Made by a program: the position numbers and the translations under genes. Below, piece after piece: positions 56,301-64,000 of a stretch of 64,000 bases of DNA. Location: positions 4,695,501-4,759,500 of the forward strand of contig JAMJFZ010001258.1 in NCBI GenBank assembly GCA_026225945.1, in the 5' to 3' direction. The first letter of the stretch is position 1, and each line of letters begins with the position of its first letter. Source of the DNA: Cricetomys ansorgei (Eukaryota > Chordata > Mammalia > Rodentia > Nesomyidae). The notes beneath the pieces were generated by a model that was given only the letters and a program-made list of their open reading frames with translations, did not search any database and was not told where the DNA came from.

Positions 56301-59225
56301 TGAGCTACGTGAAGTCTCTTGCATTTCTAACACTCGGATTCTAGGCTGGGCTCCAAAGACCTCAGTCACATGCCTCGTACTGGTCGGAGGTGTGGTCCCC
56401 CGGCTCTGGCAGGTATAGATACTGTTCTGTTATTTCTTGGGTCTCTGGCTGTGGAGCTGGAATGCTCACCACCACCTCAGTCTGCAGTTTGAAAAGATGT
56501 TCTCAGTGTGGCTGGTTCCTTTGTGCACGGAACCGTGCCTGCTGACACTCCAGCTTCCCTCGGACACATGCCCTTTGCGTGTATAGCCAAGACACTGTTT
56601 CCTAAACTCAGGCTTGTTGTTGGCAGGGGTTGGAGGCCCCCGGTCGTAATAGAATAGGCATCTGCTCAGCCGGCAGTGCTGTGATCCTCAGATAACAGGC
56701 AGCGGAGCGGTGCAATCAAAAGACGCTGTCAGATCGGAATAACACAGGCTGAGTGTGTCGGCCTGGGGCAGCGAGCGGCCTCCTAGAGTCCAGCCATTCT
56801 TCCTTCCCTGGCCTGGCCATTGTGTCCTGGGGCTGCGTGTGGATAGACAGCTGCTGCTGTTCACCCCAGAGGTGGCTGCCTTGCAGGGGTTGGAGAGAGG
56901 CGCCTTCTAGTTAGCGTGTGTATTAGTTTGTTGCGGTTGTAAAGCCCTGTGGGATCCCACGCGGTGAATGCTATCTTGCTTTGTAAATATGAGTTATTAG
57001 GACCATTTGATGCTTTTGAGGGATGAGCGAGGGATAATTTTAGAACAGCAGCTCTGGTGGGCCGGCCTCCATCTGGGGGGGGGCTGCACTGCCCTCTCTG
57101 CAGAGTCGGCACAGAAGGTCCGGCTCATTAACTCCCAAGGGTGGGGGGGCCAGGTCTCCGTTGGAGGAACTGTCCGAGGACAGCACAGAGTCGGGGATGA
57201 AGCTGCTAGTTCACGAGGACCCCAGCTTAAGGAGGACAGCCACCCTAGGCTGGCAAGAGAAGTGTGCTCACTCTCACAAGGTGGGGGGGACGGCCTGCAG
57301 AGACCCGGAGCTGAAATTAGCCGTCATGGCTCACGGGGTCGTGGAGAGCTCATGAACCTCATTTGAAAGAGCACTTCTTGAGGGGCGTGTGGGATGTGCA
57401 CAATTGGATCAAGTGCTCTGTGAGGAGTATGTGGAGGCAGAGTGACCTTCCCAAGCAAAGAAAGCCATTGAGATGTGCAAGTCAGCCGAAATAACTCAAA
57501 ATCAAATGACTCTAATGTGTGAGGACGAGGACGAGACTGTGATCAAGAAGAGGGATGCCCAGGGTTCCGGATCAAAGCGCCTGCGGGATCTAAAGAAAGT
57601 CAGAAGCAAAGCAGAAACCTCAGCAGCATAGGAAACATGGGAGGAAGCAGCCGTAAGCAAGCAAACAGTGTGTGCAGGGTGCGTGGGGCACCGGGAGAGC
57701 TGGCACACTGCAGACAATCCCAGTGCAGGCCACAGTCTCTACAGGTGTCCCCAAGTTCCTCAGGCTCCGAGACTGGGGTGCATGGGCCACCCACATAGTC
57801 TGGGGTTGGACTTGAAGTTTATGGAAAGTTTGGTGTCACTCACTGGCCCAGACCTGGGGTGGAGGCTCTAACTAGGAAGGTACTGGGTCCCCCTCATAGA
57901 GAGCGTTTAGGGGTATCATCTCCACTTCCTTCTCAGATATCTTTAGAAGCCACTAGAACAGGAAGCAGACTGCTGAAAGGGATTGTTGATGGGTTATTGT
58001 CTGACTCTCTTGAGTACCTTTCAACCCCCACTGTTAGACTAGACAGTGACCCAGTACATCTAAGCCTTTGGCTCTGGCTGTAAGACAGCAGGTGGGTGGT
58101 TCCCCTTGCACAGCTTAGGCCTGCATTTGCGTATGTGGCTTGTGTGTTAGTTGTTGGGGGTCGGATGTCATGGTGAAGGCATTGCGACAACAGCAGTGGA
58201 CGTGGATGGTGAACTCGACCCTGCTTGGCCCAGGCACTCCGTGGTCCCCTTCCAGCGCTGGGCCCAGAAGAAAAGTGGATGGAACCCTTTGCTTTTCATC
58301 TACCTCTCTCCCCTTGTTCAATTCTCCAAGCCTTTGCAGAACAGAGAGCCAGTCCTGACTTCCATTTCCAGGCAACAGAAGACAGGCTCTTAAGGGGCCC
58401 TTGACCTGCTGCAGCTCTCAGGACGAGCGAGCAACCATCACAGTCTGGGCTGAGACTTTGTCCTCTGTTGGTGCTGTGACTCTCCTGCTGTCCTACTTCT
58501 TGAAGGCTAAATAAAGGAGCGCTTCTCCCGGGGCCTGCTGAAGACCCCTTTCATGGAGGAATTGCCTTAGCTCGGAAAGAAATAGCTAGCTAAGCGAAGG
58601 CACAGAAGATTTTGGTGCCTCCATGGTGATGTGGCTGAACATAAGGGCTGAGAGGCTGTGGCCCCTGGAGGGGTGTAGGTCAACTTGAAAAAGGGAAGAT
58701 TGGGAGCATGTGACAACCCATTTAATTCGGGTGAAGGTTCTGGCCTCCCTGCCAGTCTCTGGAGTGCATGCGAGGTACACCATGCCTCCTAGGGATGGGG
58801 TGAGGGTCCACAGCTAGACTGAACCCCCAACCTCAGGGAGTCAGACGAACTAGCAAACCTGTAGGTGACAAGATCCAGAGAAGAGAATTTCAGCACATGG
58901 GAGCAACTGGGTTCTGAAGCTCCAGGTTCTGAGGTCAGGAGTCTGAAAAGCTGAGGCAGGAGAGGGGATCCAGACACAGGAAGGAGGACTCAGGACCCCT
59001 GAGAACAGCAGGGTACAGCAAGTGAGCTAGACTCACAGACCACAGCTCCTGAAGAACAGAAGCCCTTTATGGCCAGTCCCATCAAACCCAGCGTGGGCGA
59101 GTCCCCCGGCGTCATAAGGAGCCATGAGCTCAGACATGCCAGGAGCATAGTTCCTGCTGAGGCCAAGTAGCATGCAGGCAAGGGACTTTCTCCTTATTCA
59201 CCAATGTTCTTGCTTTCTCAACCAG
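56301..59225 (+). other. Nrap intron 38, most of it, nothing recognised
   Basis: About 2.9 kb. I looked for extra nebulin exons and found none with both splice sites and the family pattern. Confidence 0.4.
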
Positions 59226-59334
59226 AAAGCCTACAGGAACTCCTGGGAGCAGAACCGGGCTGCCGGCTACGACTTCAGGGCTGGACGCCATCCCGTTCCA
59301 GACTGCCCGGGTATCCAGGGACATCGCCAGTGAT
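59226..59334 (+). CDS. Nrap: Nrap exon 39, super-repeat 5, module c; one-base insertion breaks the frame
   Basis: The exon has good splice sites (acceptor ctcaaccag, donor gtaaga) but is 109 bp instead of the 108 of exons 17, 23, 28 and 34. The expected frame runs through KAYRNSWEQNRAAGYDFR (59226-59279). Skipping one G of the GGG at 59278-59280, it resumes as LDAIPFQTARVSRDIASD. As written, the frame shifts for 17 codons and meets TGA at 59331-59333. Codons on both sides are well conserved and exons 40-42 remain intact, so the extra G looks like a sequence or assembly error or a recent allele, not old decay. The shifted product would lack about 200 C-terminal residues and should be a nonsense-mediated decay target. 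Confidence 0.93.
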
Positions 59335-59625
59335 GTAAGACTCCACATCCTGTGGCTGACAGTTCTAACTGTCTACTCAAGACTGCTAAAAGGGCACAGG
59401 GCAGTCTCCGGGGTGGTCAGAGCGGTTAGGTTCCTAGCCAGAAGTTTGGGTTTGGGAAGGTTCTTTCCCACAGCAACTTATTTGGGAGAGATACTCAACA
59501 GTTGATGGGTGAAGCACCCAGAAGCCAATGGACCTGTGTATGACTGTTTAATTTGTAATAAGGAACCTGTGGTGAATTGCTTCTGTGCAAGCATGAGGAC
59601 TTACATAAGACTCACAGATCCCGTG

Positions 59626-59806
59626 TAACCCCGTATGTGGTGGCGCGCACCTATAATCCCAGATGTGGTAACGCACTTTGTAAATCCAGATGGGGAGACA
59701 TATATGCACCTATAAACCCAGATGTAGAAGTGTGTACCTGTAACCACAGGTGTAGTAGCATGTACCCGTAACCCCAGATGTGGTGGCATGTACCTGTAGC
59801 CACAGA
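59626..59806 (+). repeat. Degenerate tandem repeat from a SINE-like word
   Basis: Five or six units of about 30-35 bp resembling ccagatgtggtggcatgtac followed by ctgtaacc. The word resembles the 'gtggtggcgcacacctataatcccag' area of B1/B4 SINEs, so a SINE fragment may have been amplified in place. Confidence 0.75.
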
Positions 59807-59959
59807 TCTCCTGTAGTGGGGTGGGAAGCAGAGCTGGGAGAGCCCATTGGCAGCTCAGTGGCTAGCTAGCCTGGCGTATGCAGTGGCTAATGTAAGACTC
59901 CATCTCAAACAAGGTAGAAGGCCAAGACAGACATCCAGTGTTGTCCTCTGTCCTCTACA
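59807..59959 (+). repeat. SINE-like remnant, RSINE1/B4 3' half
   Basis: gtaagactccatctcaaaca is followed by a segment like 'aaggtagaaggcc', then acatccagtgttgtcctctg: the order of the RSINE1/B4 3' half, leading into the CA-rich repeats at the right. Confidence 0.5.
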
Positions 59960-60105
59960 CATGTACTGCGACACACGTGCCCACATTCACACACACCAGT
60001 ACATACATGTGCATATACACGTGCCCACGTTCACACACACCAGTGCATGCATGTGCACACACGTGCCCACATTCACACACACCAGTGCATACATGTGCAC
60101 GCATA
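59960..60105 (+). repeat. 42/44-bp tandem repeat with CACGTG in each unit
   Basis: Three units carry cacgtgcccacattcacaca (or cacgtt for the second) followed by ccagtgcat and a catgtgca-type word. The palindrome CACGTG begins at 59974, 60018 and 60060. Confidence 0.9.
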
Positions 60106-60249
60106 CGCAAGGTAAAATAAGCTAGACTAGAAAAGTGGACTGGATCCCTCACCCTAAGTGACTCGAGTAGCCGTAACCAGGCCCCTGCATGCTGGAGTGT
60201 TCTCACAGGACGCCACCAATGAGCGTGGATTGGATTTCAGTCCCGTGTT

Positions 60250-60360
60250 GTTAGCTTCTCTCAATACCCATGGGGTAGATATTTACCCTCCTGTTTTGTC
60301 AGATGTTCAGAGAGGCTCCACAGCTGGTCTAAGACCACGAGGCTGGGCTTACTAGACTCC
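60250..60360 (+). repeat. MIR-like fragment
   Basis: tagatatttaccctcctgtt, cagatgttcagagaggctcc, acagctggtctaagacca: MIR core order on the + strand. Confidence 0.55.
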
Positions 60361-60485
60361 AAATCATATGCCTTTACCCACTGTTGAGCTTCCTGCTGAA
60401 GTCCTGGGGTCTGGCCCCTGTGGGGAGGCTGGCTTTGAAGGGGAAGGGCATCTCCGTCGTCTCTCTCTGCTTTTCTGACCTGCAG

Positions 60486-60797
60486 TTCCGGTACAAGGAG
60501 GCATTTCTGAGGGACCGGGGCCTACAGATTGGGTACCTCAGCATCAATGACGACCCAAGGATGAGGCATTTCCTCCAAGTCGGCAGGCTCCAGAGCGACA
60601 ACGAGTACAAGAAGGACTTTGCCAAGGCCCGCTCCCAGTTCCACAGCCGCGCTGACCAACCCGGCTTCCTCCAGGCCAAGAGGAGCCAGCAACTGGCCAG
60701 TGATGTCCACTACAGGCAGCCGCTGCCCCAGCACACCAGCGACTCGGAGCAGCTGGGCCTGAAGCATGCCCGCAAGGCCCACCAACTGCAGAGTGAT
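60486..60797 (+). CDS. Nrap: Nrap exon 40, super-repeat 5, modules d+e+f
   Basis: A 312-bp exon: FRYKEAFLRDRGLQIGYLSI (d), NEYKKDFAKARSQFHSRADQ (e), VHYRQPLPQHTSDSEQLGL (f), ending QLQSD, donor gtaagc. Internal SDNEYK and SDVHYR junctions are intact motifs. The reading frame is fully open, which argues that the defect in exon 39 is recent or artificial. Confidence 0.97.
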
Positions 60798-60894
60798 GTA
60801 AGCTGCCTCTTGCATCCTGGGAGAGCTAGCTGAGAAGGCATGATGGCAGTCCTTGCCCCTCCAGAAGCAAATGCTTTCTAAGGATTTGTGCAGT

Positions 60895-61010
60895 GTAGCC
60901 CTTATTTAACAGACAGACACCCAAGATGCAGAGAGGTTAAGCAACCTAAGATCACACAGGAAATAAGTGGCAGGCCTGGGGCATTTGATGTTAAAGCCTG
61001 ACTTCTTATT
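60895..61010 (+). repeat. MIR-like fragment
   Basis: atgcagagaggttaagcaac, then ctaagatcacacaggaaata and gtggcaggcctgggg: MIR core on the + strand, well recognisable. Confidence 0.65.
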
Positions 61011-61019
61011 TTTCTATTT

Positions 61020-61125
61020 GTTTGTTTATTTATTAGCTTATTTATTTACTTAGTGCTAGGAATTGAGCCCAGGGATGTGTGCACACTAGGCAGGTGGTCT
61101 GTCACTAAGCAGCTGTCCAGTCGGG
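61020..61125 (-). repeat. tRNA-derived SINE fragment (ID/B4-type), antisense
   Basis: A tttatttatt run is followed by gtgctaggaattgagcccag, ggatgtgtgcacactaggca, then gtctgtcactaagcagctg: the reverse of a tRNA-like ID/B4 head with an A-rich tail. Confidence 0.6.
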
Positions 61126-61149
61126 AAGCCTGAGCCTGTCTTGGCTCTG

Positions 61150-61285
61150 CTCTACTATTTCTATGGGGTCTTAATAATTCCCTAAGTCCATTTTATACTT
61201 TCCCTGGTGAGCAACTGAAGCTCAGAGAGGAGAGGTGAGTTTCCTAAGGGCACAGAGCACATTAAGATAGGAGCTGAGGCTTGAG
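61150..61285 (+). repeat. MIR-like fragment
   Basis: caactgaagctcagagagga, then gtttcctaagggcacagagc and aggagctgaggcttgag: MIR core on the + strand. Confidence 0.55.
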
Positions 61286-61521
61286 CCAGGTGCTCCCAGC
61301 CTACTTTGCCCCACTTGAATGGGAAGCTTCCAGGAGTGGCTGCAGGGCTGCCAGGCTCAGAGAACACCTGGTCCTCTGTGCATCACGTGACCGCTCTTTG
61401 TCTTGACTTTAATGATGTCAGTGTGGTCCACGGCTCCTTCTGCCTTTTGTATCCCACGACTCGGTGCTCAAAGCCCCCAGTCCCTGCTGACCCATTCCTC
61501 CTGCTTCCTCCTTCCCCCAAG

Positions 61522-61653
61522 GTCACGTACAAATCTGACTTAAACCTGACTCGAGGTGTTGGCTGGACCCCTCCTGGTTCCTACAAAGTAGAAATGGCTC
61601 GGCGGGCTGCAGAACTGGCCAACAGGAGGGGCCCGGATCTCCGGGGTGCCTGT
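61522..61653 (+). CDS. Nrap: Nrap exon 41, super-repeat 5, module g, extended
   Basis: A 132-bp, 44-codon exon: VTYKSDLNLTRGVGWTPPGS, then YKVEMARRAAELANRRGPDL, then RGAC. The signature position reads LTRGVGW, so the first tryptophan is lost. The donor is placed after TGT at 61653 (gtgagt) because it joins in phase 0 to exon 42 and aligns without gaps with remembered human NRAP. A weaker donor two bases earlier (gtgtga) also exists. The acceptor ends aag. Confidence 0.94.
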
Positions 61654-62229
61654 GTGAGTAACAGCCGCAAACTGCACCGTGCCTTGCAAGACCACGGGAA
61701 ATACAAACTCATTGTTGCTTTTCAAAGTTTATTTTTGGCCAAAGGTCAGCCAGTTCTAAAGAAGCGTGAAAGGCTGTCGAATAAGGTGCCTAATTTCATG
61801 GGTCTGAGACGACCGGGTGGATGACACGCGGGTTAAACTTCCCGCAGGCTTCCTCTGAAGTCACAGCCATTAGTTCTGCAGAGGCAAACCTACCGGGGCG
61901 GCATCAATCCCGGGCCAGGGCAGCCCAGGCCGTGCTGCCTGCTTGCTCGTTACGTGCATGGAAAGGGTCAGGGACTCGCTGGCTCCAGCAGTCTGCGTTT
62001 TGAACCCTACTTTGTTCAGAAGAGAGACGCCACGTCTAAATGAGACACAGGCATTGCTTCTTTCTCATCGTTGCCTTGAGGGGCCTTTTCCTTGGGCAGG
62101 GTGGAAGAGAGGACAGAGAGGGGAGGGTGATCACGTTAGATGTTTGCCTGGCATCTCAGCATGGCTTGTGGGAGCGGAAGGGGGCTTCGTGTAACTGGGG
62201 TGTGTGGGGGGAATGTGTGATTTCTGCAG

Positions 62230-62334
62230 GCAGGGCCAGAGGCAGCGGAGCTTGGAAACCATCAGAGCAGGGAGGTGAACCCAGATGCGTTGGAGATCCT
62301 GCACATCAACAGGAAGAAGACTCTGCTGATGTGA
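62230..62334 (+). CDS. Nrap: Nrap exon 42, C-terminal tail and stop
   Basis: The last coding exon gives 34 residues, AGPEAAELGNHQSREVNPDA, then LEILHINRKKTLLM, and TGA at 62332-62334. The tail is not a nebulin repeat and there is no SH3 domain, as expected for NRAP. A second acceptor four bases downstream (gcag at 62230-62233) is possible. Confidence 0.95.
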   Translation, partial: AGPEAAELGNHQSREVNPDALEILHINRKKTLLM

Positions 62335-62466
62335 GCCAGTAGCCTCTACCTGCATCCTCAAGAGAGAAGCCACCACGGAGGGTTGCTTGCCAGAGGCATG
62401 CCTCTGTGGCATCAGTCTGGATGACATGTTAAAAAATAGCACCCCCCTCCCCATCCCACTCCTGCC

Positions 62467-62472
62467 TTTATT
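62467..62472 (-). promoter_or_regulatory. Habp2: Candidate Habp2 poly(A) signal AATAAA
   Basis: TTTATT on the + strand is AATAAA on the - strand, 385 bases after the Habp2 stop codon. It overlaps the Nrap signal by three bases. I saw no AATAAA or ATTAAA between it and the Habp2 stop, but signals beyond it were not excluded. Confidence 0.5.
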
Positions 62473-62475
62473 AAA
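62470..62475 (+). promoter_or_regulatory. Nrap: Nrap poly(A) signal ATTAAA
   Basis: The common variant hexamer lies 136 bases after the stop codon, followed by A-rich and then GT-rich sequence. It is the only plausible signal on the + strand near the gene end. Confidence 0.75.
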
Positions 62476-62495
62476 GCAACAGCCCTGAAAGCAAA

Positions 62496-62856
62496 CAAAA
62501 GAGCCTGTGTTTCAGGGCTTCCCTCTGTTGGATGGGTGAGACCGGCTGAGTAAGAGTCAAGGTGACATCCCCTGGTGCTGGGCATTCAGGAATCCATGGT
62601 GAAGACAGTCTGTGAATTCTGGGGTTTTAGAAGGTACGCTTGTTGGGAGGAGAGCAAAGGTTGTGTATTTCTTGTTCTTGGGGGAGGGGACCTCACGAGA
62701 TGGTGCCAGTACCAGTCTGGAAAGGTCCAGGCTGGCCGGCAGCATCTCTGCCCAGAGCATGGCCCCCCAGCTGTGTGGTCTTCTGGAATGGAAAGGACAT
62801 CCCTCGCTGCCCAGGGTGCTGAAGAGGAGGGGTCGCCCGGCTCTGCAGACAGCACC
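62496..62856 (-). other. Habp2: Habp2 3' UTR (inferred)
   Basis: The sequence between the Habp2 stop and the candidate AATAAA contains no recognised repeat or gene. Open frames on both strands here lack support. Confidence 0.5.
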
Positions 62857-63021
62857 TCAGAAGCCAGCCTCCTTGTGAATGGTGTTTTTGATCCAATTCA
62901 GGAACTTGGTGACTTGAGTGTAGACTCCTGGCTTCTTGCCACATTCCTGGCCCCAGCTTACAATCCCGTAGACATAGTAAGTGCCATCTTTTTCACAGGT
63001 TAGGGGGCCCCCAGAGTCACC
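62857..63021 (-). CDS. Habp2: Habp2 last coding exon (serine protease C-terminus)
   Basis: Read on the - strand, a ccctttag acceptor leads into 54 codons and TGA (62857-62859). The peptide starts [20 protein letters not shown], continues [16 protein letters not shown], and ends [19 protein letters not shown] contains the nucleophilic serine (codon 63013-63015); SWG and the PGVYT-V-x-F-L-x-WI segment are standard for trypsin-like proteases. The length and near-identity to human HABP2 (factor VII-activating protease, a secreted plasma protease) make the assignment firm. The earlier exons, with the EGF-like, kringle and remaining protease parts, lie to the right of the window. Confidence 0.95.
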   Translation of the reverse strand, partial: GDSGGPLTCEKDGTYYVYGIVSWGQECGKKPGVYTQVTKFLNWIKNTIHKEAGF

Positions 63022-64000
63022 CTAAAGGGAGAGCAACAGCAGTTCAGCCTTGTGAATTAATTAAACCCAGAGGTGTCCCAACCTGTATACAAGGGGCGAT
63101 GGGGTAAAATCACCTGCCAGATACCCCGGAATTCTCTGGAAATCAGTGCCAAGGCTCTTTACGAGCTTCCCATGTTGCATAGTTCCAGAGGGAAAGAAGC
63201 TAATACCAGCTTCAGTTCCCGAATTTGGAAAAAGGTTGCAATCCAGGGCTGCAGCCACAGCGCTCTGGGTGAGTAATGCTGCCCAACTGTCAGTTCTAGG
63301 GGAGCCACTGTCAACTCCCAGGGGCCCTCAACTTCTGACAGGTGGGACAGATCCACAGATAAGAAGGGGGACAGGGACTCAGAGGCAGCCTGTGTGTTCA
63401 CCCTACTGACTGTTGACCACCTGGGGCCTTGATCCCTCATTGTGAGCTGTGGGTAATCACAGATGCTCCTGAGAGGAATTGTCAAGATCCTTTATGAGGA
63501 GCTTAGACCAGGGTAGACATGTGCAGGAGGGAGGCAGCGGGGGAGCAGCGAACCCCGCTGCCGAGACACTGCAGCCACCAGCTCTTATCCCTGGACTTCA
63601 CTCTCTTAGCTAATCACAGCCACTACCTCGTGGTCTTAGAGTCACGTTACAGGTGTCTGAAGTTGACCAATCTTTCTGGTGAGTGATAAAGGTCCCGTAA
63701 TACAAGACAGAACCAGGCTTCAAACACTGGGCTATCAGCTTCTGAAGCCTTTCGTACAGCCCTTGAGTTACCTAGAGAACTGAGTAACCCATTGTCCCGC
63801 CCACCTCCCAAGAGCTTAGGGAAAACCACACCTGCTTGGAGTATGTGTCTGTCGATGGTCTCTTGGAGAGGGATAGAGGATCATAAGACCACAGAACCTA
63901 GAGAGAGCAGCTCCAGTTTTCCAACCCATGGGCTCCAGGCTGGCTCGTTACTGTTGGTCCCTTTGTAGGGAGGTTCTAGCATGTCTGAGGGCAGCTGGGC
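63022..64000 (-). other. Habp2: Habp2 last intron, nothing recognised
   Basis: I looked on the - strand for the preceding protease exon (which should carry the residues before GDSGGP) and did not find it. No clear repeat was recognised. Confidence 0.5.

Larger units (their letters stand above)
3214..62495 (+). other. Nrap: Nrap gene, exons 10-42 (5' part outside window)
   Basis: Nebulin-related anchoring protein is an actin-binding scaffold at myotendinous junctions, intercalated discs and assembling myofibrils. Thirty-three GT-AG exons join in phase 0 into 1,434 codons of tandem nebulin modules of about 35 residues, each opening with an x-Y-K/R start after a short S-D/E end, which recreates the SDxxYK actin-binding motif across exon junctions. 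Five super-repeats follow (exons 15-20, 21-25, 26-31, 32-36 and 37-41; 239, 243, 243, 243 and 252 residues). The protein ends in a charged tail rather than the SH3 domain of nebulin, nebulette and LASP proteins. The family protein is about 1,730 residues, so about 295, including the LIM domain, lie upstream. Exon numbers assume the 42-exon structure reported for human and mouse. Exon 39 carries a one-base insertion (see its entry). Similarity to remembered human NRAP is very high throughout, so the assignment is firm. Confidence 0.96.
62335..62495 (+). other. Nrap: Nrap 3' UTR
   Basis: About 160 bases from the stop codon to a likely cleavage point 15-25 bases after the ATTAAA signal, before a GT-rich stretch (gagcctgtgtttcaggg). 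It is short for a muscle structural gene. The end is inferred. Confidence 0.7.

Noticed and set aside
62131..62454. Minus-strand open frame over Nrap exon 42
   Set aside because: It is the shadow of the Nrap tail, with no family similarity.
62575..63003. Plus-strand open frame over the Habp2 exon
   Set aside because: The minus-strand reading gives the conserved protease C-terminus with a splice acceptor; the + frame is its shadow.
1..64000. CRISPR-like, operon-like or phage-like systems
   Set aside because: The tandem arrays have no spacers, and the window is clearly a spliced mammalian locus.

Overview
This window is nuclear DNA from a muroid rodent. It carries B1, B2/B3 and B4/RSINE1-type SINEs, an Lx-like L1 3' end, and many long (CA)n/(TG)n tracts, and its genes are split by GT-AG introns of 0.2-6.5 kb. 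The B1 copies look more like rat or cricetid B1 than mouse B1 (for example 'cagagatc' where mouse usually has 'cagaaatc'), but I cannot settle the species.

Almost the whole window (3214 to about 62495, + strand) is the 3' three quarters of Nrap, which encodes nebulin-related anchoring protein, an actin-binding scaffold of striated muscle. I find 33 coding exons totalling 1,434 codons. All start and end in phase 0, and the last carries the stop codon and 3' UTR. The human and mouse genes are reported to have 42 exons, so these should be exons 10-42; the LIM domain and first repeats lie to the left of the window. After five single-repeat exons (10-14), exons 15-41 form five consecutive nebulin super-repeats. 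Each uses the same exon cassette: 99, 105 and 108 bp, then a block of about 312 bp, then a 105-bp exon. The block is split by an intron in super-repeats 1 and 3 and continuous in 2, 4 and 5.

Downstream, on the - strand, lies the last coding exon of Habp2 (hyaluronan-binding protein 2 / factor VII-activating protease), with the catalytic-serine GDSGGP motif and the stop codon. Nrap and Habp2 converge tail to tail, and their likely poly(A) signals share one 9-bp palindrome-like site at 62467-62475. Nrap beside Habp2 matches the mammalian HABP2-NRAP-CASP7 neighbourhood.

The most consequential observation is one extra G in exon 39 (within 59278-59280). It shifts the Nrap frame and creates a stop in the same exon, although the downstream codons remain well conserved; a sequence or assembly error or a recent mutation are the likely explanations. 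Other notable items are a degenerate telomere-like block at 28.1 kb, tandem minisatellites with 49-, 26/27-, 34-, 37- and 42/44-bp units, long TG tracts soon after the donors of exons 19 and 24, and oppositely oriented ATG/GTG and CAT/CAC arrays. I found no RNA genes, CRISPR arrays, or previously undescribed gene system. Exon boundaries come from reading frame, splice sites and family similarity; repeat-family names and repeat edges come from memory and are approximate.
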